This document shows positions 16,021 through 24,454 of a stretch of DNA of 59,283 nt, in pieces. The translations under genes were made by a program, and so were the position numbers. Source of the DNA: an uncultured Bacteroidales bacterium. Lineage in GTDB: Bacteria > Bacteroidota > Bacteroidia > Bacteroidales > P3. The stretch covers positions 1 through 59,283 of the forward strand of contig ONLW01000014.1 in the NCBI GenBank assembly GCA_900318835.1, read 5' to 3'. Every line of letters starts with the position of its first letter. The stretch's first letter is position 1. The notes below the pieces were generated by a model. It had not been told where the DNA came from and searched no databases. It saw nothing but the letters and a program-made list of their open reading frames with translations.

Positions 16021-16866
16021 ATGACGAACATTGACAATCTGGACACCCTCATCAAAATGGCCCTGCGCGAGGACATCGGCGACGGCGACCACTCCACTCT
16101 CGCCTGCATTCCCCCAACTGCCACCGGCACAGCCAAAATGGTGGCCAAAGCAGACGGCATCCTCTGCGGTGCCGAAGTGGGCGAACGGGTCTTCATGCTC
16201 GTCGACAGCAATTTGAAAGTCAACCTATTGAAGCACGATGGTAATACCATCGTGAAGGGCGACGTGGTGATGACCGTCGAGGGGCCTTCGGGTTCCATCC
16301 TCACCGCCGAGCGCACCGCCCTCAACTTCATGCAGCGACTCTCGGGCATTGCCACTGAGACCCACCGCATGGTACAGATGCTCAACGGATTGCACACCCA
16401 GCTCCTTGACACCCGCAAGACGACGCCCAATATGCGCCTGCTGGAGAAGTACGCCGTCAAATGCGGCGGCGGCACCAACCACCGCATCGGCCTCTACGAC
16501 ATGGTGATGCTCAAGGACAACCATATCGACTTCGTCGGCGGCATCGAAGCCGCCATCGACCGCACTCGCGACTACCTGAAAGCCAAAGGTAAAGACCTAA
16601 GGATTGAGATTGAGGTGCGCAACCTCGACGAGTTGCAGCGCGTGCTCGACCATGGCGGCGTGGACCGTATCATGCTCGATAACTTCGACACTGCAACACT
16701 CCGCGAGGCCGTGAAACGCATTGACGGACAATATGAAACCGAGGCTTCGGGCGGCATCACCGAGAAGACGCTGCGCGAATATGCCGAGACGGGCGTCGAC
16801 TTCATCTCCGTGGGTGCTCTCACCCACCATATCAAGAGTTTAGACCTCTCACTTGTAAAGAAATGA
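16021..16866 (+). CDS. nadC: Nicotinate-nucleotide pyrophosphorylase (quinolinate phosphoribosyltransferase)
   Basis: A 281-residue enzyme with the type II PRTase motifs LREDIGDGDHSTLA, ERTALNFMQRLSGIAT, LDTRKTTPNMRLLEKYAVKCGGG, HRIGLYDMVMLKDNHI, EIEVRNLDEL and the C-terminal EASGGITEKTLREYA, GVDFISVGALTH. It converts quinolinate and PRPP to nicotinate mononucleotide in NAD synthesis. nadA and nadB are not in the window. Its stop overlaps the start of the YihY gene (ATGA). Confidence 0.95.
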   Translation: MTNIDNLDTLIKMALREDIGDGDHSTLACIPPTATGTAKMVAKADGILCGAEVGERVFMLVDSNLKVNLLKHDGNTIVKGDVVMTVEGPSGSILTAERTALNFMQRLSGIATETHRMVQMLNGLHTQLLDTRKTTPNMRLLEKYAVKCGGGTNHRIGLYDMVMLKDNHIDFVGGIEAAIDRTRDYLKAKGKDLRIEIEVRNLDELQRVLDHGGVDRIMLDNFDTATLREAVKRIDGQYETEASGGITEKTLREYAETGVDFISVGALTHHIKSLDLSLVKK

Positions 16867-17924
16867 GCCTACTGAAAGTGTGGATACGGATGCTGCGCAT
16901 GAAAGGCAAGCAGCTCAGGCGCCACCTGCTTTACAAGCGGAAGGTGCGCCAGATGCTGTACTTCATGTACAACGTGCCATTCCCAGGCGGAAAGGGAGTT
17001 CCCATCTACCACGTCCTCAGCTACTTCCTCGTAACTTCACTGGGAGGTGGCTCCATCCCGCAGAGAGCCAAAGGGTTGGCCTACTCGTTTCTGGCTGCAC
17101 TGCCACCGTTGCTCATTTTCTTCTTCTCACTGGTAGCCTACTTCCCCGTTGACGGCGTGCAGGATGAGCTTCTCAACGGTATGGGAGGTATCGTGCCGGA
17201 GAAAATTCTCGAGCCGCTGACCAACACCGTCAACGACATCATGGGTCACCGCCACTCCACTCTGCTCTCCATCGGATTCATAAGCTCCATCTTGCTGGCT
17301 GCCAACGGAATGAACGGATTTATCCTCTCACTCAACTTCGCCAACCACAGCATCGAGAAGCGTCCCTTCCTGCAGCGATTCCTCATCTGCATGGCACTGG
17401 TATTCGTCATGTACCTACTCGTCGTGCTAGTGCTCTGCCTGATTATCGGCAACAAACAGCTGCTCCACCTGCTCGTCAGCCAAGGGTGGCTCATCGACAG
17501 TTCGTGGGGCAAGTTCCTCTTTAACACTGGCCGCTGGGTGTTGCTTTCGCTGGCCATGCTGATGGGCATTTCTCTCATCTACTACTGGGCGCCTGTGAAG
17601 AAACAACGAGTCGGTTTCTTCTCGCCGGGAGCCATGCTGTCCACCGGCATGTTCTTCTTGCTCACATGGGGTTTCGGAGTGTATATCAACAACTTCAGCC
17701 GATACAACCTCCTCTATGGCTCCATCGGCACACTGCTGCTCCTGATGCTCTGGATTTACTTCAGCTGCATCGTCCTGCTGGTCGGCTACGAGCTGAATAT
17801 CAGCATCTACAACGGCACCTTGCGAGGCAAGAACCGCATCGCCAAGCGCGAACTGAAAGACAGAATTCAAATTTTCAAAGATGATAATACAAAAGAAACA
17901 CGGGAAAGTGGTGCCGACAGATAG
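16863..17924 (+). CDS. YihY/BrkB-family inner-membrane protein
   Basis: A 353-residue protein with a basic N-terminus and six or seven transmembrane segments. Family features are GLAYSFLAALPPLLIFFFSL, NGMNGFILSLNFA, YYWAPVKKQRVGFFSPGAML, YNLLYGSIGTLLLLMLWIYF and LLVGYELN. Despite old annotation as ribonuclease BN, the family is an uncharacterised membrane protein. The C-terminal 15 residues share DNA with the start of the next gene in another frame. Confidence 0.88.
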   Translation: MSLLKVWIRMLRMKGKQLRRHLLYKRKVRQMLYFMYNVPFPGGKGVPIYHVLSYFLVTSLGGGSIPQRAKGLAYSFLAALPPLLIFFFSLVAYFPVDGVQDELLNGMGGIVPEKILEPLTNTVNDIMGHRHSTLLSIGFISSILLAANGMNGFILSLNFANHSIEKRPFLQRFLICMALVFVMYLLVVLVLCLIIGNKQLLHLLVSQGWLIDSSWGKFLFNTGRWVLLSLAMLMGISLIYYWAPVKKQRVGFFSPGAMLSTGMFFLLTWGFGVYINNFSRYNLLYGSIGTLLLLMLWIYFSCIVLLVGYELNISIYNGTLRGKNRIAKRELKDRIQIFKDDNTKETRESGADR

Positions 17925-19107
17925 CACCCCGAAGGAAACATTCAAGATGGTGGCCAAAACCATGGTCAACCTCGAAGAGGTGCTCGCTGAGGAGCTGCGC
18001 CAGATGGGTGCCCTCAACGTCACGCCCATCACACGAGCCGTTGAATTTGAGGGCGATATGCGCCTACTCTATCGTGCCAACTACTGCTGCCGTACGGCTC
18101 TGGCCATCCTGAAACCCTTCGCCGAGTTCGACGCCAACAACGAACAGGAACTCTATGACCAAGTGTACAAGATTCGCTGGGAGAAGATTTTGGATGTCGA
18201 CTGCACCTTCATGATCGATTCCACCACCAGCGGTGAGGTATTCACCCACAGCTACTACGCAGCCCTCAAGACCAAAGATGCCATCGTCGACCGCTTCCGC
18301 CGCAACTTCGGCAAACGCCCCTCCATCGATACCGAACAGCCTGATTATAAGTTCAACCTCCATATCCGCGACAACCATGTCACCCTGCTGATGAACTCCA
18401 GCGGCGACTCGCTCCACAAACGCGGCTACCGCCAGGGCGTGGGCATCGCCCCCATCAACGAGGTTCTCGCCGCCGGTCTGCTGAAACTCGCTGGATGGCA
18501 GTGCGACTGCAACTTCTACGACCCCATGTGCGGCTCGGGCACCATGCTCATCGAGGCCGCCATGATGGCCAACAACATCCCCGCACAGTACTACCGCGGC
18601 AACCGCTTCGGCTTCATGCGCTGGAAAGAATTTAATCTGGGCGAATGGAAGAGCGTCAAGAATGAGGAGGACCGCAAGATTGGCGCCCTCGACTTTGACT
18701 GCGAGATCTGGGGAAACGACATCGACGAGCAGGTCATCACCCAATGCGAGAAGAACCTCGAATACACCAAGCTGCATAAAGATGTCATGCTTCACATTGG
18801 CGACTTTGCCGATCAGGAACCTCCCGAGGGTAAGACCCTCATCGTCACCAACCCGCCCTACGGCGAGCGCATCAAGGTCGAGGACCTCAACGCCATGTAC
18901 GAGAAACTTGGAGACACCTTCAAGCAGAAATACGGCAAGGATTGCGACGTATGGCTCATTACCAGCGACTTCGAAGCCATGAAGCACATCGGTCTCCATC
19001 CCTCGAAAAAGATTCCCGTGCAGAATGGTTCACTCGACTGCCGCTTCCTCCACTTCGAACTCTACGACGGTAGCAAGAAAGGGAAATATCAGCAGGATGC
19101 TGAATAG
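17881..19107 (+). CDS. THUMP-domain class I RNA methyltransferase (RlmL N-terminal-like)
   Basis: A 408-residue protein. The THUMP domain occupies about residues 30-180 and the methyltransferase domain follows: YDPMCGSGTMLIEAAMMANN (SAM site), IWGNDIDEQVITQCEKNLE and the catalytic NPPYGERI. This matches the RlmL N-terminal half that makes m2G2445 in 23S rRNA. The annotated ATG overlaps the YihY gene by 44 nt. An ATG at 17947 (MVAKTMVNLEEVLAEEL), directly at the THUMP start, is an equally plausible start. Confidence 0.88.
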   Translation: MIIQKKHGKVVPTDSTPKETFKMVAKTMVNLEEVLAEELRQMGALNVTPITRAVEFEGDMRLLYRANYCCRTALAILKPFAEFDANNEQELYDQVYKIRWEKILDVDCTFMIDSTTSGEVFTHSYYAALKTKDAIVDRFRRNFGKRPSIDTEQPDYKFNLHIRDNHVTLLMNSSGDSLHKRGYRQGVGIAPINEVLAAGLLKLAGWQCDCNFYDPMCGSGTMLIEAAMMANNIPAQYYRGNRFGFMRWKEFNLGEWKSVKNEEDRKIGALDFDCEIWGNDIDEQVITQCEKNLEYTKLHKDVMLHIGDFADQEPPEGKTLIVTNPPYGERIKVEDLNAMYEKLGDTFKQKYGKDCDVWLITSDFEAMKHIGLHPSKKIPVQNGSLDCRFLHFELYDGSKKGKYQQDAE

Positions 19108-19870
19108 CGACGATGTCAAGCGTATTGCCTTCGAGGTGGGTTTCGACGACTGCGGCATTGCCCGTGCCGACGCCCTCACCGACGAGGAGTATCCCCTGCA
19201 CGAGTGGATCCGTCGCGGCTGGCACGGAGACCTCCAATACATGGAACGCAATGCCGACAAACGCATGGATCCGCGTCTGCTTGTCATGGGAGCACGGAGT
19301 GTTATCTGCTGTGTCAGCGCCTATCCACCCCCCACTTCCTCCTCCGGAGAGGGAGAACGCGAAACACCGGAGTGGGACGGCGTCGCCGCCTATGCACGCA
19401 CACGCGAATACCATAAGGATATAAAAAAAATGCTCTTTGCCTTGCAGGAAAAGCTGGGCATCGAAGGCAAATGCTGTTGCGACACCGTACCCATCAGCGA
19501 CAAACACTGGGCCGCCCGTGCCGGCCTAGGATGGATAGGACGCCACACCCTCCTCGTCACCCCAAAGTGGGGCTCGTGGGTCAACCTCGGCGAGATAGTC
19601 ACCGTGGAAGAATGTTCGGAATATTCGGAATTCTCAAGACATCCCGACTTCTGCTCAAAATGCGGCCGCTGCGTAGCAGCCTGTCCCAACCACGCCATCG
19701 CTCCCGACGGACCCTCCATGCTCAACGTCACCCGCTGCACCGCCTACTACACCACCCACCACCAGCGCGAGCTGCCCCCTGACCTCGACACCCGCGGCTA
19801 TACTCGTGGCTGCGACCTCTGCCAGCTCGCCTGCCCCTTCAACCAGAAAACAATCACTTTAAACAAATAA
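19097..19870 (+). CDS. queG: Epoxyqueuosine reductase, short form
   Basis: From the ATG at 19097 the product is 257 residues. It has FDDCGIARADAL, a cobalamin-binding region (SARSVICCVSAYPP-like, SDKHWAARAGLGWIGRHTLL) and the two 4Fe-4S motifs CSKCGRCVAACP and CDLCQLACP. QueG reduces epoxyqueuosine to queuosine in tRNA. The protein stops soon after the second cluster, lacking the C-terminal helical extension of E. coli QueG. Two segments look inserted: a Ser-rich PPPTSSSGEGERETP loop, and EECSEYSEFSRHP just before the first cluster, encoded by a 9-nt repeat. It overlaps the upstream gene by 11 nt. Confidence 0.88.
   Translation: MLNSDDVKRIAFEVGFDDCGIARADALTDEEYPLHEWIRRGWHGDLQYMERNADKRMDPRLLVMGARSVICCVSAYPPPTSSSGEGERETPEWDGVAAYARTREYHKDIKKMLFALQEKLGIEGKCCCDTVPISDKHWAARAGLGWIGRHTLLVTPKWGSWVNLGEIVTVEECSEYSEFSRHPDFCSKCGRCVAACPNHAIAPDGPSMLNVTRCTAYYTTHHQRELPPDLDTRGYTRGCDLCQLACPFNQKTITLNK
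19610..19637. repeat. 9-nt tandem repeat inside queG
   Basis: GAATGTTCG, GAATATTCG and GAATTCTCA follow one another in frame and encode ECSEYSEFS immediately upstream of the first Fe-S motif. Confidence 0.6.
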
Positions 19871-19873
19871 ACA

Positions 19874-21889
19874 ATGTACAAACACACCTACAAACCCACG
19901 TGTGCGTTTCGGTTCCGACGTTTCTGCCGTGCCAAGTGGGCAGCCTACAACTCGATGCACCGCGAGGTGACCATCGGTCGGCTGGCAGCCCGCATAGCCG
20001 ACAGCAGCCTCGCCAAAGGCGCTACCGCTGTAGCGCTGGCCATCACCCTCTCTCAGGGCAACCTCATGGCACAGAGCGACGACGATCGCGAAACACGCAC
20101 CCTGCCAGAGGTCACCATCACCCTCGGCACCGACAGCCTCGCCTTCGAGGCAGAGCCTGCGGCGGTTCTCACCGCAGACAATTTTCAGCATTCAGCCATT
20201 CATTCCATCGCCGACCTCGTGGCACAGCTCCCCGGAGTGGACCTCCGTGTGCGCGGCGGTGGCGACGTGCAGGGTGACCTCTCGATGCGTGGCGGCAGCT
20301 TCGATCAGACGATTGTCCTGCTCAACGGCGTAAACATCACCGACGCCCAGACAGGACACCACACCCTCGACATCCCCATCGACATCACCATGGTGGAGCG
20401 TGTCGAGTTGCTGACGCCCGCCCAATGTATGGCACGCGGCATCGTGGCCTTCTGTGGCGCAGTGAACATCGTGGTCTGCGAGCAATACCGCGATCGAGTG
20501 CTGGCCGACCTCAGCGGTGGAAGTCATGGTACTGTCAATGCCTCGTTGCTAGGCACAAAAGCCCTTGAACGCTGGACGCTGACCGCAGCGGCCAGCTACC
20601 ACCGCAGCGACGGATACCGAGAGAACACCGACTACCGTCACGGAAGCTTCTTCCTCCAGGCCTTGCACCATGGCAATCACAGCGACTGGCACCTGCAGCT
20701 TGGCGGTCAGATGAAGGACTTCGGCAGTGCCGGCTTCTATTCAACCACCTATCCTGACCAATACGAAGCCACGCGCACCCTCACCGCATCGACTTCGGGC
20801 ACATTCAATCTATCATCTTTCCGCTTCCAACTCTCCGTTTACGGGAGGCTGCACCGCGACCGCTTCGAGCTCTTCCGCGACGGCTATGTCGACAGCGTAC
20901 CCACATGGTATAGCGGTCACAACCACCACCTTGCCTCCTTGGCCGGAGCTCGGTTGCGTATGGTGAAGCCGTTAGGCATCGGCAGCCTGATGGCTGGTGC
21001 CGAAGTGCGACGAGAGGGCATCTGGAGCAACGTCCTCGGCACAGTCGACAGCACCCTACCCTACCCCTACACCCATTCTGCCAGCCGCACCTCGGCGACC
21101 CTCTTCGGAGGTTATAGCCTGTCCTACAGAAAATTCAGTGCCGAGGCAGTCGCCCTTGCGCTCCACAACTCCCACTTCGGCACCGACTACGGTCTTGCCG
21201 CCACAGGGAACTACCACCTTTCCTCTTTCCACTTCCATCTTTCCGCTTCCCACACCTACCGTCTCCCCACCTTTACCGACCTCTACTACCAAGGGGCCAA
21301 CCAGACCGCCAACCCCGACCTCACCTCCGAAGGTAGCACCAACATTGAGTTGAAAGTAGAGCATCATCTTTCCGATTTCCACTTTCAATTTTCGACCTAC
21401 TACCGTGCCGGACGCGATATCATCGACTGGGTGCGGCGGCCCGAAAGCGAGATGTGGTACTCTATGAACCACACCGCCATCGACGTCCTTGGCCTCGACG
21501 CACAACTGTCATTTCACTTTCGGCTCTCCACCTTCCACTTACAATACTCCTTCTGCCACATCGCCCAGGACGCTGGCGAATGGGTTTCCGGCTCCGCCCT
21601 CGATTACCTGCGCCACCAGATCCGTGCCGCTATAACCTTTAACCTCTCAACTTTCACCTTCAAATTTTCCACTTCCTATCGCCATCGCGAAGGCCATTAT
21701 GTCGATGCCGACGGCACCACTCACGACTACGGCGACATGCTACTGATCGACAGTCGCATAGCTTACCCTCTTGGTCCCACGGAGCTCTACCTCGAAGGGC
21801 ACAACCTTCTCAACACTTCTTGGCGCGACCACGGCGGTATACCCCAACCCGGCATCACCATTCTGGCAGGGGTAAAGCTGTCGAAGTAG
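19874..21889 (+). CDS. TonB-dependent outer-membrane receptor (BtuB-like)
   Basis: A 671-residue receptor. Residues about 85-190 are the plug domain: HSIADLVAQLPGVDLRVRGG, DLSMRGGSFDQTIVLLNGVN, DIPIDITMVERVELLTPAQC. A possible TonB box is TLPEVTI. The beta-barrel ends in PGITILAGVKLSK. The N-terminus is unusual: about 50 residues (FRFRRFCRAKWAAYNSMHRE, VTIGRLAARI) before a hydrophobic AVALAITLSQ and LMAQ, like an extended signal peptide. Five barrel strands (FHFHLS-type) are encoded by 7-nt CTTTCCA-like DNA repeats. The substrate is unknown; the 3-nt gap from queG, a cobalamin enzyme, makes a corrinoid imaginable but unproven. Confidence 0.85.
   Translation: MYKHTYKPTCAFRFRRFCRAKWAAYNSMHREVTIGRLAARIADSSLAKGATAVALAITLSQGNLMAQSDDDRETRTLPEVTITLGTDSLAFEAEPAAVLTADNFQHSAIHSIADLVAQLPGVDLRVRGGGDVQGDLSMRGGSFDQTIVLLNGVNITDAQTGHHTLDIPIDITMVERVELLTPAQCMARGIVAFCGAVNIVVCEQYRDRVLADLSGGSHGTVNASLLGTKALERWTLTAAASYHRSDGYRENTDYRHGSFFLQALHHGNHSDWHLQLGGQMKDFGSAGFYSTTYPDQYEATRTLTASTSGTFNLSSFRFQLSVYGRLHRDRFELFRDGYVDSVPTWYSGHNHHLASLAGARLRMVKPLGIGSLMAGAEVRREGIWSNVLGTVDSTLPYPYTHSASRTSATLFGGYSLSYRKFSAEAVALALHNSHFGTDYGLAATGNYHLSSFHFHLSASHTYRLPTFTDLYYQGANQTANPDLTSEGSTNIELKVEHHLSDFHFQFSTYYRAGRDIIDWVRRPESEMWYSMNHTAIDVLGLDAQLSFHFRLSTFHLQYSFCHIAQDAGEWVSGSALDYLRHQIRAAITFNLSTFTFKFSTSYRHREGHYVDADGTTHDYGDMLLIDSRIAYPLGPTELYLEGHNLLNTSWRDHGGIPQPGITILAGVKLSK
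20808..21680. repeat. CTTTCCA-type 7-nt repeat segments in the TonB receptor gene
   Basis: Pyrimidine-rich segments with roughly 7-nt period occur at about 20808-20840, 21219-21257, 21362-21398, 21507-21550 and 21638-21680, for example CTTTCCACTTCCATCTTTCC. Each encodes an amphipathic strand such as FHFHLS, FHFQFS or FTFKFS. Confidence 0.65.
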
Positions 21890-22061
21890 CAGAGCAGCAC
21901 CATATTGGGGAACGCCGCTACCCATAAAATCACGACTGACAATTTGGCAGAAGGGTGGCAGTTGGCATGGTTGTTGTAAAACTCTAACCGGAATCATTCC
22001 GGAGTTTAGTTTTATTCGGATCTTTCGATTAGAGATTGAAAAAAACAAAAATATTGATATC

Positions 22062-23954
22062 ATGCAAGGCAAATTGAACGTACAGACCGAGAACATTTTT
22101 CCGGTCATCAAGAAGTTCCTTTATTCGGACCACGAAATATTTCTGCGTGAGCTCATCAGCAACGCCGTCGACGCCACACAGAAGCTGAAGACCCTTTCGA
22201 CACGCGGCGAATTCAAAGGCGAATTAGACGACCTGACCATCGATGTGAAGATCGACTCGAAGAAGAAAACCCTCACCGTCAGCGACCGCGGCATCGGCAT
22301 GACCGCCGACGAGGTGGAGAAATACATCAACCAGATCGCTTTCAGCGGCGTAACAGACTTCATGGAGAAGTACAAGGACAGCCACGAACCGCTTATCGGC
22401 CACTTTGGCCTGGGATTCTACAGTGCCTTCATGGTCAGCGACAAGGTGGAATTATTCACTAAATCGTGGAAGGACGAGCCAGCCCAGCACTGGAGCTGCG
22501 AGGGCAGTCCCGAGTTCTCGATGGAAGAAGATAAGAAAATCAACCGCGGTACCGATATCGTGCTGCACATTGCCGACGACTGCAAGGAGTTCCTCGAAGA
22601 GGGCACCATACTGCAGCTGCTCAAGAAGTACTGCCGCTTCATGCCCGTGGCCATCCGCTTCGGCGAGGAGACCGTTTGGGTGGACAGCGAGACAGACTGC
22701 GACAAAGACGGTAAACCGAAGCGTGTGGAGAAGAAGCAGCCCCGCATCATCAACGACCCTGACCCGGCATGGAAGAAGAGTCCGAGCAGCCTCACCGATG
22801 AAGATTACAAGAAATTCTACCACGAGCTGTTCCCCATGAACTTCGAGGAGCCGCTGTTCCAGATACACCTGAATGTCGACTACCCCTTCAACCTGACGGG
22901 CATCCTCTACTTCCCGAAGGTACGCAAGACCATCGACCCCAACCGCAACAAGATACAGCTCTACTGCAACCAGGTCTTCGTCACCGACCAGGTGGAAGGC
23001 GTGGTGCCCGACTATCTAATGCTGCTGCACGGCGTGCTCGACAGCCCTGACATCCCGCTGAATGTCAGCCGCAGTTACCTTCAGAGCGACGGCAACGTGA
23101 AGAAGATCTCGCAACATATCAGCAAGAAAGTTGCCGACAAGCTGGAAGAAATGTCTAAGAAGAAGGAAGGTGAAGAGAAGAGCGCGTTGGAGGACAAATG
23201 GGATGATATAAAAATATTTGTACAATACGGTATGCTGACCGACGAGAAATTCTGCGAGCGCGCCATGAAGTTCTACCTGCTCAAAGGTGTGGACGGCAGC
23301 TACTACACCTTAGATTCTTACAGAGAAAAAATCAAGGCTCTGCAGACCGACAAGGACAAGACCGTCTGCTACCTCTACGCCAGCGACGCCGAAGAGGAGC
23401 ATGCCTACATCGAGAAAGCCAAGGAGAAAGGCTACGATGTACTGCTGATGGACAGCCCGCTGGAGAGCCACTTCATCAACCTGCTGGAGCAGAAGATCGA
23501 AAAGAGCCGCTTCGTCCGCGTCGACAGCGATACCGTAGAGAAACTCATCCCCCACGACGACAGCATCCCCGAAAAGCTCAGCAAGGAGGAGAAAGAGAAG
23601 TTGCAGCCCATCATCGAGGGCGAAATCGACAAGCAGAAGTTCACCGTGCAGCTGGAGAGCCTCGAGGAGAGCGACGCCCCCATTCAGGTGACGCAGAGCG
23701 AGTTCATGCGCCGCTACCGCGAGATGGCGCAGACCTCGGGCGGCGGCATGGGCTTCTACGGCGAGCTGCCGGAGAGCTACAACCTCGTCGTCAACATCAA
23801 CCACCCGCTCATCGACCGCATACTCAACGAAACAGACGAATCCAAGCAGAAAGAACTCGTCCACCAACTCACCGACCTAGCCTTGCTGGGAAATGGATTG
23901 CTGAAGGGAGAAGCCTTGAGCCGCTTCCTCAAGCGCTCGGTGGAGATGATTTAA
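22062..23954 (+). CDS. htpG: Hsp90-family chaperone HtpG
   Basis: A 630-residue Hsp90. The ATPase domain shows FLREL ISNAVDA-type residues (EIFLRELISNAVDATQKL), SDRGIGMTADEVEKYINQIA and GHFGLGFYSAFMV. The middle domain has FPKVRKTIDPNRNKIQLYCN and GVLDSPDIPLNVSRSYLQSD. The C-terminal region is complete. It assists folding of cytosolic clients. The 172-nt gap upstream (21890-22061) contains no gene and no heat-shock element I can identify. A bidirectional terminator follows. Confidence 0.95.
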   Translation: MQGKLNVQTENIFPVIKKFLYSDHEIFLRELISNAVDATQKLKTLSTRGEFKGELDDLTIDVKIDSKKKTLTVSDRGIGMTADEVEKYINQIAFSGVTDFMEKYKDSHEPLIGHFGLGFYSAFMVSDKVELFTKSWKDEPAQHWSCEGSPEFSMEEDKKINRGTDIVLHIADDCKEFLEEGTILQLLKKYCRFMPVAIRFGEETVWVDSETDCDKDGKPKRVEKKQPRIINDPDPAWKKSPSSLTDEDYKKFYHELFPMNFEEPLFQIHLNVDYPFNLTGILYFPKVRKTIDPNRNKIQLYCNQVFVTDQVEGVVPDYLMLLHGVLDSPDIPLNVSRSYLQSDGNVKKISQHISKKVADKLEEMSKKKEGEEKSALEDKWDDIKIFVQYGMLTDEKFCERAMKFYLLKGVDGSYYTLDSYREKIKALQTDKDKTVCYLYASDAEEEHAYIEKAKEKGYDVLLMDSPLESHFINLLEQKIEKSRFVRVDSDTVEKLIPHDDSIPEKLSKEEKEKLQPIIEGEIDKQKFTVQLESLEESDAPIQVTQSEFMRRYREMAQTSGGGMGFYGELPESYNLVVNINHPLIDRILNETDESKQKELVHQLTDLALLGNGLLKGEALSRFLKRSVEMI

Positions 23955-23970
23955 TCACTCGGAATCCACA

Positions 23971-24012
23971 AAGAAAAGCACCGCAGGCTTCCCCCGCGGT
24001 GTTTTTCTTTTT
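23971..24012. terminator. Bidirectional intrinsic terminator between htpG and gtrA-like gene
   Basis: AAAGAAAAGCACCGC and GCGGTGTTTTTCTTT form a stem around a C-rich loop. There are T-runs on the plus side and, via the A-run, on the minus side, fitting the two convergent genes. Confidence 0.85.
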
Positions 24013-24025
24013 ATCATATAGTTCA

Positions 24026-24454
24026 CTATCTCTTTTTTGTAAACAGCAAGTATTTCCTGGCGAAGAAGTTCCAGAAGAACACAATGGCCGTCGAGATGAG
24101 CTTGGAGACCATATAGTGGATGTGCATCAAGTCGGTACAGGCGTACATTATCAACTCGTTGAATCCCAAACCCACAACACCGATAACAGCAAAGAACAGA
24201 AACTCCTGCCAGCGGCTCAGATCTCCCCTGTTGCGGAAGACCCAACTGATGCTAAGCAGATAGTTGGCAATCAAGCCCAACACAAAAGCAATGGCGGCAG
24301 ACCACAGGTATTGCACGCCAACGTAGTTGGTCAGAACAAACAATGTCGCATAATCAACCACAAAGGCAGCCCCACCAACAAAACCATAGCGGAACAGTTG
24401 CAGAAAGACATTCTCGGTGGGCTCTACAAAGAGCTTGTTAATCCATTTATTCAT
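24026..24454 (-). CDS. GtrA-family membrane protein
   Basis: A 142-residue protein with four transmembrane helices and the GtrA signature: [59 protein letters not shown]. GtrA-like proteins help move lipid-linked sugars across the membrane. Its start overlaps the end of the glycosyltransferase gene (4 nt), which supports a joint role in surface-glycan modification. Confidence 0.9.
   Translation of the reverse strand: MNKWINKLFVEPTENVFLQLFRYGFVGGAAFVVDYATLFVLTNYVGVQYLWSAAIAFVLGLIANYLLSISWVFRNRGDLSRWQEFLFFAVIGVVGLGFNELIMYACTDLMHIHYMVSKLISTAIVFFWNFFARKYLLFTKKR

Noticed and set aside
21890-22061. Heat-shock CIRCE element or riboswitch ahead of htpG
   Set aside because: No CIRCE inverted repeat (TTAGCACTC/GAGTGCTAA) and no recognisable riboswitch fold.
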